Shown one piece after another: positions 51,301 to 63,398 of a stretch of 64,000 nt of DNA (the first letter of the stretch is position 1; each line of letters starts with the position of its first letter). The translations under genes and the position numbers were made by a program. The stretch is taken from contig KL647296.1 of assembly GCA_000727475.1 (NCBI GenBank), positions 804,888-868,887 of the forward strand, read 5' to 3'. The notes under the pieces are model-generated. The model was not told the origin of the DNA, made no database searches, and worked only from the letters and a program-made list of their open reading frames with translations. The stretch comes from Sarcocystis neurona (taxonomy: Eukaryota > Apicomplexa > Conoidasida > Eucoccidiorida > Sarcocystidae).

Positions 51301-54300
51301 AAAAGATGGTGCTGCTGTTACCGTAGCTGCTGCAACGTCTGACGCTACATCCGATAATGCGACTTCTCCTTCCTTCCCCTGACGCTGCTGCGCGGCTCCT
51401 CTCCCTGCTGGTGCTCCTCCTTCTTCCTGCTGTTGCTGCTGCTGCTTCTGTCACTACTGCAACTGCTGCGGCTGCTGCTCTGCTGGTGGTTTCTTCTCCA
51501 CGTCTACGTGTGTGTGTGTGTCTGTCAGATATACTCCCAAAATCGCGACACGCGCCGGCGTGACAAGTCGACGCTGCACAGAAATGCATGCGATGATGCT
51601 GCGCACACTCGGGTGTACGTACACCTCAAATGTGGCCGAAGAAGACGCTCTCTTGTGAGCCCGGCGCACCCACATCCGGAGAAACGCGTGTCGAAGCGTC
51701 CGAAGAAGAAGTGGTCCCCCTCCATCACAGAAAAGTGGACACGTTTTTGTGTGTGTACCTCCTCTTGAAAGTACGGTGCATCATCTCGAAGCTGCGTTCC
51801 CCTCCCTCTCCATGTATGCGTAGATATCTATGGAAACGAATGTAGGACCTCTTCCGCGGAATTTACTCCTCCCTTTACACATAGACGCATAGACATCTAC
51901 GGGAACAAATATACCACCTCCTCTCAGAAAGTCGTGTCCCTCTCTCTGTATATATGTAGATATCTACAGACAGCAGTAACCGGCTGGGTCCGGGAACCGG
52001 GCGCAGCAGATCTCGTCCACAGCAAAGAAATGAATCCACCTGGATGGAAAGGACCATCTCTACGAACTCCTCGAAAATCCCCGAATTCCGCATGTATATA
52101 TAGACGTATATTTGTGTGCACAGGCGCTTGCAACCTACACATGCGTGTATATATTTATGAGTGTGTCCTGGTGGTGGAAGGAATACACAGAAGAGGAGTC
52201 CTACGACTCCGTTGGTATACAGGATCGACACATACACATATATATAAAACACATACATATATCTATATATATGTATAGCACGAAGATATGTTCACACATA
52301 TATTTATGTATGTCAGTGTAGAATGTAGCAGGAGGTCAGTAGATGTGTGCACTTTTGAATACCACCCTTTTAAACCGCCGCTTCCCCCCCCCCCCCACAC
52401 GTGTATCGTACACACGTTACACATATATATACGGCTATATATACATAGGTTGTTGCGCCACGTATATACCTATGTGTGTGTAGGCGGGCGAATGTATGGG
52501 AAGAAGCACCGGTATGTAGACGTGTTCATATTAAGGCAGCGAGAAGCGGTCACGCGGCCGGAGGTGTATGTACACCGGAGAAGACCCGTAAACTTCCAAC
52601 TTCCTCGACTTTCTGCGTCTGCGAGGGCACGTCACCCGATAAAAAGAGAGGACAGCAAAGTAGCCGTTTTGTCTCGCGTCTTCGGGCCCCGTCTCTCTCT
52701 TCTGCGTGGACACACGTGCGTGGCGTACGTCGCAGATCGAGGCAGCGACCCCCAAACAGAGACGGGGCGCGCCACAGGCCGAAGAGCCACCCCGCGACCG
52801 GAGAAAAACGTCGCCCGTCTCTTTTTTTCTCTCCGTACTTCAAGTCATTTCATGTACTTCTCCTGTGAAAGACGTATATATACCCACATACTCACACATA
52901 CACACACATACATACAAATACATACATACATGCATACATACATACATATACATACATATACAAACATATACATACATACATACATATACATACATATACA
53001 TACGTACATATACATACATACATACATACATATATACACATACATACAGTCTCCCTCTCCGCTTCCTGCTTTTTCCCCCTCTTTCTTTCTTAGGTCTCCC
53101 GCTTTCTCTTACATGTGTGCACACGTGTCTCTCTATCTCTTTCGCTACATATGTATGCGTATGTGAAACGCCGCATGGATATATGCACACGCACAGATAC
53201 ACGTACGAGCGCACTTTCAACAAGGGGAAGAGCTTCGCGTGGGACTTTGTTGGGGTTCGTTTCTGCTGGTTGCTCTTCTGCTGTGTTAGACGTCTCTGTC
53301 GTGTGCGTGGGATCTCGAGTAGCAGCAGCAGCAAGAGAACAGCAGCAGAAGACGAGGAGTCACTTACCGAAGGCTGCTGCTGCAGCCGCAACGCTTGAAG
53401 CAGTGTTGGGTCCTGCAGCAGCACCAGAAGTCGGGTCTGCTGCTGCTGCTGTGCGCCCGTCCCCCGCGGTTCTGCTGCTGCTGCTTCCCGAAGACACGCT
53501 GCTGCTTCTTGAAGCGCCGTCTCCGGCAGCAGCTGCCGTTGATCCACTCGCCGAGGCAGGAAAGGCAGCAGCAGCAGCAGGAGCGAAAGCCACATGGGGA
53601 GGAAAGTGTCGTTCGTCGCTGCTTCCCGTCGCTGCTGCGCGCGCTGCTTCCTCCGACTGCTGCTGCTCCTGCTGCCTGGTGTTCGTCGCAGGAGATGATG
53701 CGGCAGCCGCAGCGACAGCAGAGGGAATTGACGAAAAAGGAGAAGAAACTCGCCCACGCTGCTGCTGTTGCTGCTCTCCGAGGAGAAAACTTCTCCTTCT
53801 TCTCTCTGCCGATATTGTCCCTCGCGCGCCTGAAGACAAGGACGGTGCTGCAGCAGCAGCAGCAGGTGTTCCAGCACTTGCTGTCTCGCGCTGCCGTTGC
53901 TGCTGCTGGTCCTGCTGCTGCTGTCGGGGAGACGCGCCTTCTGCTGCCGCAGCTCTTCCTGCTGTCGCTCCAGCTTCTGCGGCCACACCAGGAACAGAAG
54001 CCCCGCCGACGCGCCCTCTTCCTCCGCGTTGCTGCCATGGCGCTGCTGCGGCTCTCCCTCCCCCTGCGTGGGGCAGCGCAGGCGCTCGGCAACTGCAGCA
54101 GACGCAACAAGAGGAGAAACAAAAGCAGCAGTAGAAACAGCACCAGAAACAGGAATCGCAGCAGCAGCAGCAGAAACAGCAGCAGCAGCAGGAGAAACGG
54201 CAGCAGCGGCAGAAACAGTCGCAGAGATAGCCACGGTGGCAGGGGCAGCAACACGCGAACATATGCTCACAAACACATAGAAATACCCGGTATACATTTA

Positions 54301-57300
54301 CATATTTGAATATTATACATATATACATATCATCAAGTATGACTACTATACATACGTAATACATGAACAGATACACATTTATATATGTACACATATATAT
54401 TTATATGCATACATATTTATATATGTACACATATATATATATATATATACATATATATGTATAGGAGATAGGTTCAATATTATACATACGTACATACATA
54501 CGTAAGCATATATATATATATATATACATAGATGGGAACGTGTGACTATAAACTATACGCAATATATTAGCAGACATACATACAAATATGTGTCCACACA
54601 CACACACATGTAAGTATACACAAACATATATATATATGTATATATATGTTTATGTATGATATGAGCATTAGTGTATATGTGGACGATATGCGTAGCGAAG
54701 GATCGACGTGAAAGTCTCCACGAATGTCTCCAGTACATATATACAAACCTATGCCCGCGTTATATATACTTATACATCTATATACTATACACATGTATAT
54801 GTATATACATACGTGCACATATACATATATATATATGTATTATCGCGATTGGTGTAAGCTCGACAGATCATACCTATGTATTCCATATGTAAAATATTTA
54901 AGCCTCGATACGGAAATTCACAAATCTTGCATACATATATATATATGTATGTATATATCCGCATATATATATGTATACTTCTATCTCCAGACATACGTAT
55001 ATGTGTGTATATTACATAGAAAATAGAATGGATGAAGATTTACATCTGTTGCATCTGTATACCCACCTCCACATACAGATACATGTATATATGAAGAAAT
55101 GTGTGTAGAGTCAGATACCCTGGGTACGTATACATTTACATCTACATATATACACGTATGACGATGTGTGAGGAATCGCACATCTTGCACATGTATTTAC
55201 ATATAATGTTCAAGAGAGAAAAGATGAGAAATCAAAGAGCCTTGTACACCTGTCCAGAAATACTATTAAAAAGATGACATGATATATAGAAAGAGATTTC
55301 CACGAATTTTGTCGTCCACTCATATACATGTATACGCATATATATGTACACACGGGTGAGCACAGAAGAGACGGAGATTATTGTAAGGCGGCTCGAACTG
55401 GACAGAAGAGAGACGGAGACCAAAAGACAGAGAGACGGAGGTGCTTGGCATTCGAGGAGGATAACAAAAGACACGTATTTCGAGGATTTGTGGCTGCACC
55501 CGCTATACGTATCAAATCGGTGGCGCCTACTATGACACCGCATACACCCATACATACACGCATGTATCAATAGAGAAAAACGAAGAAGAGGAGAGATCCG
55601 GAAAAGGCGGAGGAGGAGACCACCAACGGAGAAACGCAGAAATTGAGAGACCGAACGTCAGAAAGACGGAAGGGGGGGACGGGGGAGAGGAGGAGCGCGC
55701 AGGTGCATGCACGTCATGCCACAAACTGATGAAAAGTCGGGGACGTCAATTTACACAGAAACACCAAAAAAACGACATACATATACATATATATATATTT
55801 ACATACATATATAAATAGAGAGAGAGGGGGGAGGGGTGATATATGTGTTCTCATACATGTCATGTATAGACAACATACACGTGTACGCATATTGAGAGAG
55901 ACGGAGAGAAAATGGCAACAGGGCGACACGCATATGTCCACACAGAGAAAGGTGCATACATATAGAGATATATATAGAGAGAGATATATAGAGATATAGA
56001 TATAGATGGATATAGATGGATATAGATGGATATAGATAGATACATATAGATAGATATAGAGAGACAGATATAGATAGATAGATAGACATACATAGATAGA
56101 TATAGATAGATATAGATAGATATAGGTAGATATAGATAGATAGATATAGAGAGATAGACATAGATATAGATAGATGCAGATAGATAGATATAGATATAGA
56201 GATATAGATAGAGAGATATAGATAGACAGATATAGAGAGATAGATATAGAGAGACAGATATAGAGAGACAGATATAGATAGATAGATAGATCTAGATCTA
56301 GATAGATAGATGTAGATAGATATAGATATATATATAGATATAGATAGATATAGATATAGACAGATATAGATAGATAGATATAGATAGATAGATAGATATA
56401 GATAGATAGATATAGATAGATAGATATAGATAGAGATAGATATAGATAGAGATAGATATAGATAGATAGAGATATAGATAGATATAGATAGGTCGATAGC
56501 TATTGATAGATATATATAGATAGATGTAGATATATATAGATAGATGTAGATAGATATAGATAGATGTAGATAGCTATAGATAGATATACGTAGATAGAAG
56601 GAGATAGATAGATATAGACATATATATATACAGATAGATAGATAGATAGAGACATAGGTATATGAGGTAATAGTGACGGAGTGGGAAGTAATAGTGAGAG
56701 AGTGGGAAGAGGTTGCTATTGAGACAGAGTGAGAAGATATATATCTGTATACATGCGACATACGAACATACATACAAATGCACACATGTATACAAATATA
56801 TATATATATATGGAGAGAAAAGGAGAGGAAGAGAATATGCGTCCACATGCATGAAGTGAAAGCAATCGAGATATAGAGACACACGAAATTGCACATATAT
56901 ATACGTATACACAAATATATAGAGACACAGATAAGCAAGCCGATAGTTATTATGTATAACTATACACGCAACACATGTATAGAGATAGATACATATATAA
57001 GGAGAGAAGAAGAATCGAGGTATTCTTACATGGGGCAGATAATGCTGGTGCTTGCCGTTAGCCACTGCTGCAAACAGGAGAAGTGGAAGGAATGACTGCA
57101 GGGCAACTTCTTGAAATCCTCCCCATGCCCACGAGGTTCTCTGCAAATAACGCAGAACAACTTCCCTGCCTTCTTCTCTTGCCGGCTGCTGCTGCTGTCG
57201 GTCTTCCTCTTCTTCTTCTCTCCTGCTGCTGCCGTCCTTCTCCCCGTCCCTTCTTCGTCTTCTCCTGGGCCTCCTCGCGTTCTCTGCACTTTCTTCTTCT

Positions 57301-57736
57301 TCGGCCGGCCAGCACTGCTGCTCCTGCCTGCTGCATGCTCTTCTCTTCTCCCTCCGGCGGCTTCCGCTTCCGCCTCGGCGCCGCCACCACCGGGGGCCTT
57401 TCCTTCTCCTCCTTCTCCTCCTCCTTGTCGTCCTCCTCTTTCTGGTTTTCTTCTTCTTTCGGCCGCCGCTGCATCTGCTGCTGTTCCTGCGCTACTACTG
57501 CTGCTGCTGCTGCCAGTCTCCCTTCCATCTCCCTCTGCAGCAGCAGCCGCGCCATCTCCGCCGCCGCTTTTCGTGCTCCCCGCTGCTTCCCCTTCTTCTT
57601 CTTCTTCGTCTTCCTCTTCCGACAATTCACTTTCTTCTTCTTCCTCTTCCTCTTCTTCATCTTCTTCCCCGTCTACGTCCGGGAGCGCACTGGCCAGCGC
57701 TCTGCAGACCAGCACGTGGTTTCGCAGCGCATGCAT
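43323..57736 (-). CDS. RING-H2 E3 ubiquitin-ligase-like protein, possibly Hrd1-like, with Ala/Gln-rich runs
   Basis: Exons, 5' to 3' on minus: 57736-57030, 54092-53368, 51047-50874, 49017-48034, 45627-45533, 44009-43323 (TAG). They sum to 3372 bases with all phases in register. The RING starts at 57154 (CVIC) and continues LPCSHSFHFSCLQQWL...ICP. The 2937-base intron splits the next codon, and the second exon restores CPICRAP, completing C3H2C3. RING-H2 domains bind two zincs and recruit E2 enzymes. Before the ring, ALASALPDVDGEED followed by a long acidic stretch resembles the Hrd1/synoviolin segment between the last helix and the ring. After it come Gln/Ala/Ser runs, an acidic patch (LLDFGEEDFEE), a conserved-looking patch (YMPLVIVLALPSADPQTV) and DVFLDMASIQVPGLFGRV. 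Exons 1-2 are firm. The 50874/49017 join uses a weak GTTCGA donor, so exons 4-6 may be another gene, with TAA at 50815 ending this one. Further exons upstream are likely. Confidence 0.72.
44220..45335. repeat. TA/CA microsatellites in the last intron of the RING gene
   Basis: Dense ATACATATATGTG-type sequence, with (AC)n then (TA)n at about 45288-45330. A run of 22 C lies at 44690-44711. On plus, CAG|GTGAGTATT near 43964 looks like a donor, but the minus frame through the same bases keeps phase with its neighbours and is preferred. Confidence 0.8.
46390..47330. repeat. Minisatellite interrupted by a 472-base assembly gap
   Basis: On plus, units of about 45-60 bases encode variants of Ala-run + GAVDEEE or GSVSEEEEYER. 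Two 45-base copies at 47161-47255 are nearly identical. N fills 46665-47136. The bases just left of the gap (GAGCTGAGGACGAAGGGAAG) and just right of it (TGAGGACGAAGGGAAG) are the same, as expected for a repeat array the assembler could not span. In the RING gene model this is intronic; a short plus-strand repeat protein is the alternative. Confidence 0.8.
47738..47890. repeat. Minisatellite, about 30-bp unit
   Basis: About five copies of a unit containing AACACACCGCTGGCTACGG joined by CAG runs. The last two copies are diverged (CCGCCTGTTGCGG and CCGCCAGCTACGG). It lies in the intron between RING-gene exons 4 and 5. Confidence 0.85.
49690..49965. repeat. CAG-based minisatellite, 18-21 bp unit
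   Basis: About fourteen copies of AGCAGCAGCAACGCGGCAC and its CATCG, CCCGG and TCCGG variants. Neighbouring copies change by single bases, suggesting recent unit-by-unit expansion. It is intronic in the RING gene model. Confidence 0.85.
50285..50600. repeat. CTG trinucleotide and CTACAG-interrupted run
   Basis: Long (CTG)n broken at regular steps by CTACAG or CTACGG, giving 15- and 18-base subunits. Open frames on both strands are a by-product of the three-base period. Confidence 0.85.
51170..51450 (-). other. Possible extra exon of the RING gene
   Basis: On minus, after GTAGTGACAG, a frame reads QQQEEGG, then EGEVALSDVASDVAAAT, then Gln/Arg-rich sequence, a texture like the neighbouring coding exons. 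It lies in the intron between exons 53368-54092 and 50874-51047, whose flanks are phase 1. An acceptor in the AGCAGGGAGAGG region would fit phase 1, but I found no convincing matching donor. Confidence 0.25.
51780..51965. repeat. Diverged tandem repeat, about 75-80 bp, three copies
   Basis: Each copy has a CCTCCCTCT-like word, an ATGTAGATATCTA-like word (TGCGTAGATATCTA, CGCATAGACATCTA, TGTAGATATCTACAG) and, in the first two, GGAAACGAATGTAGGACCTC or its variant. It lies in the intron after the second RING-gene exon. Confidence 0.5.
52870..53050. repeat. CATA tetranucleotide microsatellite
   Basis: Near-continuous (CATA)n with TATA and CACA variants, in an intron of the RING gene. A run of 13 C at 52384-52396 lies in the same intron. 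Confidence 0.9.
54300..55230. repeat. TA-rich microsatellites in the first RING-gene intron
   Basis: ATACATATATAT-type sequence. A diverged direct repeat of about 130 bp is marked by AAATTCACAAATCTTGCATAC near 54911 and by similar words near 55036 and 55170. No coding potential is seen. Confidence 0.7.
55955..56680. repeat. GATA microsatellite, about 720 bp
   Basis: Almost pure (TAGA)n/(GATA)n with short TATAGA, GAGATA and CAGATA variants. Minus-strand frames through it are Ser/Ile/Tyr-Leu repeats and not genes. It sits in the intron that splits the RING domain. Confidence 0.95.
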
Positions 57737-58131
57737 CTGCACACAGCAGAACAAAACGGCCCATAAAGAAGACAACACACCCCCCCCCACATGAAAAAAG
57801 AGACGAAGAAGATGCGAGGGAGGAGACCTTCCTGTGGAGAGGAGAAGAGGAAGTCTACGCGGAAGAGACGAAGGCTCGCGCGAGGCCGTTCCATTGCGCA
57901 CGGCGGGCAGAAAAGGACCGAAGCCAAGCGAGAAAAGCGGGATGGGTAGTAAAAACGAGAAAAGACGAAAAAGGAAGACAGGGGCGACAGGACCGGAGAA
58001 AAAAGGCATGCGAAGGAAAGGAAGGCGTATAGAGGACAGAGCGACACGAACGCCCACACAGAGAGAGACGAGACGGAGAGAAAAACGGCACTGAGAAACC
58101 ACCAGGAGACAAAAACGAAAATAAAAAAAGA

Positions 58132-58207
58132 GGGGAAGGACAGAAGAAAAGGGGAAGGACAGAAGAAAAGGGGAAGGACAGAAGAAAAGGGGAAGACAGA
58201 AGAAGAA
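58132..58207. repeat. 19-bp tandem repeat, four copies
   Basis: The unit GGGGAAGGACAGAAGAAAA starts at 58132, 58151, 58170 and, shortened, 58189. The first three copies are identical. Confidence 0.9.
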
Positions 58208-58683
58208 GAGGGGAAAAAAGAGTGACGTAATTGGGGGAAAAGACGCGCCTAACGCTGCGTCCTCCTCCTCCTCCGTGTGGGAGCCACCGCATGCAAAACG
58301 TCTGCAGGAGGGAAAAGCATGCAGTGAGCGTGAACAGGGAGATCCACGTGGAAAAGGAGGGCAAACAAACGCATGCACAGATACTGGAGAGGAGACATAC
58401 TAAAAGGACGAAAAGGAGAAGAAACCGGAACAAACCAGCAGGAAGAAAATGAGGCAGCAGCGTGACCAAAAACAGACGCATGCAACTCACCATCACTCAC
58501 CATCTATGGCAATAAAACAAACTCGGTCTCCGCAAATATACACACATACATACGCACATATATATATGAGCGTACACATACATAGAGAGAGACAGATGCG
58601 ATTGATATATATATATATATGTATATGTTTGTGTACATATGACCTCCACGTAGCTCGATAATGACATATATACATATATATAT

Positions 58684-58843
58684 ACACACCGGAATATATT
58701 TACATATATAGAATGTGACACATATACGTATATATATATATCTTTGTATCTACATTACCTGGACATAATTCTCTATATTTGTATGCATGTTATCTCTACA
58801 TACGTTTATGAATACATATATATGTACACATACATACTTTGCT
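58684..58843 (+). repeat. Left arm of a 160-bp inverted repeat
   Basis: Its reverse complement matches 59480-59640 almost base for base, including non-repetitive words such as ATAATTCTCTATATTTG and GTTATCTCTACATACG. I see one substitution and a 2-base length change in a TA run. Similarity stops sharply at ACACACCGG on one side and CTTTGCT on the other. Confidence 0.9.
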
Positions 58844-59479
58844 TTTCCGTATTAGCTACACACACGTCTGTATATATATACAGAAAGAGAGCGGGGTGAA
58901 TCTGTGAACTACGTACGCGTCGTCCAAGATTGCAGCACAAAATACACATATATATACGCGTGTGGCTATACTAGAAACGCATGCAAACTTCTTCTCTGTA
59001 TAGATATGTGGCTGTGATTTGGTTTCAAAAGAGAGACTCTCCCGCGGAAAACGAAAACGGAAAAGTGAGGGACACGCGAAGAGTGCAGACTTCCACGCAG
59101 CCCCTCCACATAAATTTGTGTCTCGCACTCCATCCGTCCACCTACATGAACATATCTCCGTTTTTACATATATTTATAACTACGAGTATATCTACACATA
59201 CACACGATGCCACGCAAACACGTATAAATACAGAGTCAAAGATATATATATATATATACGTATGAAGAAAATGGCGTGCTCATACTCACCCTCGACGCAG
59301 GCATGTATAAATACATATATATGCGTAGATATAGTTGCTTTTACTGGCATATGTAGCAGCATATATATATATATATGCTGGGCACAGGTGTAGTCCTCCA
59401 GATCTCTATGTATATACATGAATATAAACATAAAGGCGTGAGCAGACTCCTCCACGCAAATCTGTCTATCTCTATAGAC

Positions 59480-59640
59480 AGCAAAGTATGTATGTGTACA
59501 TATATATGTATTCATAAACGTATGTAGAGATAACATGCATACAAATATAGAGAATTATGTCCAGGTAATGTAGATACAAAGATATATATATATACGTATA
59601 TGTATCACATTCTATATATGTAAATATATTCCGGTGTGTG
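59480..59640 (-). repeat. Right arm of the 160-bp inverted repeat
   Basis: Inverted partner of 58684-58843, separated by 636 bases. The spacer (58844-59479) is AT-rich with one higher-complexity patch at about 58995-59130 and carries no recognisable gene. Confidence 0.9.
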
Positions 59641-59734
59641 TGTATATATCTATAGCTATACACATATGTGTATGCATGTATGCCTTCACATATAAATATA
59701 TACACATATATATAGATAGATATATATGTGTCTA

Positions 59735-60030
59735 CGTGCACACACGTATGCCTATCTATTTACGCATGTACATATACACGTGTAACCTTCTGTGTACATA
59801 GATGTATATGGATGTATAGCTACACACATATACAAGTACATATATATATATATATGTATGGACACGCGTATACCCATCTATTCATGTATACGTATATACA
59901 TGCAACCTCCCCTATAGACTAATGTATATGTATGTATAGCCACATATATGTGTATATATATGTGGACATGCGTATACCTATCTATCTACATATGGATATA
60001 TATACATGCGTACCTTGTCTTCTATGCCTA
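59735..60030. repeat. Diverged tandem repeat, about 120 bp, three copies
   Basis: Three blocks each carry a word like CGTATGCCTATCTAT (near 59747, 59867 and 59970), then ATACATGC or an equivalent, then CCT-rich bases and GTATATGTATGTATAGC. Confidence 0.6.
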
Positions 60031-60269
60031 CGTGTATTCAACCATGATATTCAAGTACATACACGCAGACATATATACATATATATACATATAGAGAGAG
60101 AATATGAGATAGGCAAATTCCGACAAAGTTCTTTGATGAACCTACTGCCTGAACAATCGTAGATATTGCACTTTTGACTCTCATGAACAGCAGCAAATCA
60201 GCTGCATGCAGCAGGCCCGTCGCTCCCTGGTGCCACACGAGAAACTGCTGCAGCAGCAAATAACCGCCC

Positions 60270-60870
60270 GTTGCCATTCGTAGTAACTGCGTCGTTATTA
60301 ACACGGCAGACCACTGCACCTGCAGCAGAAATAATAGTAGCAACCGCAGCAGCAGCAGCGGCAGAAGCGGAAGCAGCAACATCAGCAACCGCAGCAGCAA
60401 CAGCAGAAGCAGCAACCGCAGCAGCAACAGACGACGAAGCAGAAGCAGCAATGCCAGCAAGTGCGCGCCGCCGCAGCAGCATCAGCTCAGCAGGTGCAGA
60501 GGCAATAGCAGCAGCAGCACCAGCAGACGCGCACAAACACGCAGAAGCGCAGGAAGGACAGCGGCAGGACGGGGGGGGAAAGAAACTGCCGCAGCATCAT
60601 CAGCAGCAGTACGGGGCGATCGGAAACAGCAGCACCGCGGAACAAACATCGGCAACAGTAGTAGTACATGGAGCAGCGGCATAGACGCAACACAAGCAGC
60701 AACAGCAGTAACCCCGGCAGCGGCACCAGCGAAACCAGCACTGCCGCCAGCAGCAACAGGAGTGGCCGCGGGAGCCGCAGCAGCAGCAGCAGGAGCGGGA
60801 GCAGCAACGGGATCAGCAGCGGCAGCATTCCCGACTGGAATGTCAGGAGTGGGCGAAGATAAAATGAGAG
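60270..60870. repeat. CAG-run block
   Basis: Plus-strand (CAG)n with GCAACC and GGAGC interruptions gives Ala/Ser-rich frames on both strands. Part may be coding, but I see no splice signals that fit either neighbour. Confidence 0.5.
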
Positions 60871-60944
60871 AAGCTTCAACGGGAGTTGCGCTGATGTGCC
60901 TGATCCTCGGGTAACAGCAGTAGCGCATGCAGCAGCGCCCTCAC

Positions 60945-63398
60945 ATGACTAAGAGCAGCAGAACTTCTTCTTCCCTCTGAAGGTGACGCTGCTGCAGCGG
61001 TCGCAGCGATCACACCATGTGTTGCTGTAAATTTGTTTTCCTTGTACTGCTTTAGAAAATTCACCTACGCATCTCTCTTCTCTTTCGCATGCATTGCGTG
61101 TAAAAAACGTTGCACGCAGTACGCTGCTGGTGCTCGCATTGCATGCAGTCATTTGAAAAAGTCGACAGCAGTAACTCGCTGAGGAATATATATTTGTAGA
61201 GCACGACTAGCGCCAAGGCCCAAGATGGACCAAGCTAGAAAGTCAAGGCTGCCTCCTTCTGCTGTTGCCAGAGGGTCGCTGCTGCTTCGTCGCCGCGCGT
61301 CCCTACTATTCAAGTGCAGCGGCCGCAAAGCTGACGATGTCGACGCGCATGCACCCGGTGCTCGCCCTTACCGACTCATAATACGTCTACACAGCTGCAT
61401 GTATGCTACTCTTGCATGCGCTGCTCTCCATATTGCTGCACGCATTTCCCTCCCTACTGCTGCATGCAGGGCTGCATGCACTAGTGTCGTCAGAGGAGAA
61501 AGGTTCTTACGTGTCGAGAAGGATTGACGAGAAGAGAAAGCAGCACTTCCACGCAGCCTATCGCAAGCGTCACCACCTGGAACAGCAGAGCGATGCATGC
61601 AGCACCAGCACCAGCAGCGACGCATGCAGCAGCAGCAGCGACGCATGCAGCTGCAGCAACGGCGCAAGCAGCCGCAGCAGCTACGCACCAGCAGCGACGC
61701 ACGCAGCCGCAGCAGCTAAGCCCCAAGGCACAGGCAGGAACGGCAGCAGCAGCAGCTGCCATGCTTTCACCGGGGACAGCAGCAGAACAGTCCAACCTCG
61801 TCACCCCGTGCGCCAACAGCAGCCCACACCTCTTAGTCTCTATATACGCATCCACATACGTGTGTCTCTACCTGGCATACATGCTCGTGAATAGACATGT
61901 ATATATATATATATATATATGTGCCCATCTGTTAATATATGAGTGTGGGACTGCGGATATGTTCACATGAACTTGGGGAGACACAAGTAGCAGTAGCATC
62001 AACAAGGGCAAGCTCGTACGCTTCGATAACATCTGACCAACGCGTGCTGACCGGGGCCTGCGGGTCTACTCTAGCAGGAGCATATATGCATATATACGTA
62101 TATATATATATACACATGCATGCAACCTAGTGCGTCTGCTTGTAGATGTATGCCTCAGGCATCTCGGCATCAGTATATCGATATATATAAATATTTACAC
62201 AGATAGATAGACAGATTAATACACCCACACACGTACGCATACATAAGCTGGAAAAGGATATACATACACGCATATATATACCCCCATATGTAAGTATAAT
62301 GTAACCACAGCAAAACTGGGTATACACCAATAAAGGTGTATTAGTTTACCTACGAATAGATACATGCACACGTCAAAACTAAGACGATCTACTAAGCGTC
62401 TGTAGAAAATGCTTCTACGCAAAAATATGTACACGCCCATTCACGCATGCGTATATCTATACATATCTACAGACATACACATACACATATATATATATAT
62501 CATGATATATATGTCTACACACGTTTATCTCATACATACATGTATATTCATATCTACACGTGTATTTCTCTGTCTCTCTCTATATGGTATATAGCCGCGT
62601 TTTACCATCTGTACAAGCAACTGCCCACAGATCTCTCTTGACAGAAAAGTCGTCGCATGCATTGATACGCATCTCTATACATACGCATGCATACATATAT
62701 ATAAATACGCTTGGACATACTTTGACATATAAACAGAGACACAGAAAGAGAGAAACATGTGCTCCTTGTGGTAGACGCGTATAGAGACCGAAAAACTACA
62801 CAAGCATACACACACATATATGCACTGACGTAAACGCACCTCCCGGTGTATCTACACTCGAGCAACTTCTCGACAGATGCATGCAGGAGCTGGAACGCAC
62901 TCACGAGCACACGTACCTCCTCCCTATCACATCCGCACGCCCAACTTCCTCTTCGTCCCTTTCTTCTCTCGTATTCTCCTGTTTTCTCTTCTTCTGCCTT
63001 TCTCTGCGTCTTCCTGTTCCCCTCAACTTCGTCAGATGTTTATACGTGTGTCTGGAGGCAGTGTTGCATCCGTCTATTCATAGGCGTACGCTTGTGTATG
63101 TGGACGCATTCAAGCATGCATGCGCTCATATGTGTGAAGAGTAAGTCGAAGTGCTTACCTCGTAGAGGAGAATGAGCTTTACTTTGAGATGGGAGTCGGA
63201 GAAGACGTACCCTGCGCCGAGGCAGGTCCAGGAAAAGACGGCAGCAAGCAGCAGCGCGGTGTGTAGCAGCGTCGGCAGATGTAGCAGCAGGCAGCTGCTG
63301 CTGTTGCTGCCGTTGCGGGTGACTTCTGCAGGCAGCGGATTGTTCACTCGGTCTTTTAGCAGCCGCAGTGAGGCAGCTATGAACGTCGGGGGAGTCAG
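60945..63398 (-). CDS. Candidate upstream exons, probably of the RING-H2 gene (partial)
   Basis: Exons with good borders on minus: 63398-63159 (TACAG acceptor, GAG|GTAAGC donor, 80 codons, phase 0/0), 62889-62840 (phase 0/2) and 61064-60945 (40 codons, phase 0/0, CAT|GTGAGG donor). A fourth, from about 62082 down to 61960, accepts phase 2 and reads TRWSDVIEAYELALVDA. The first exon holds a hydrophobic helix (LLHTALLLAAVFSWTCLGAG) and ends HLKVKLILLYE; the next begins LLHASVEKLL. This resembles the segment around the fifth helix of Hrd1 (LYTELF...KVLL) and would place a membrane region before the RING exon at 57736, which starts in matching phase 0. I cannot prove that these exons join that gene, and the 5' end is not seen. 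Confidence 0.4.

Noticed and set aside
53045..54297. Minus frame with QKLERQQEELRQQKARL (alternative to the RING second exon)
   Set aside because: Only the other frame restores CPIC and reaches the GTAAGT donor at 53367 in phase.
55799..56938. 379-codon minus frame of Ser/Ile/Tyr/Leu repeats
   Set aside because: Translation of the GATA microsatellite; lies in an intron.
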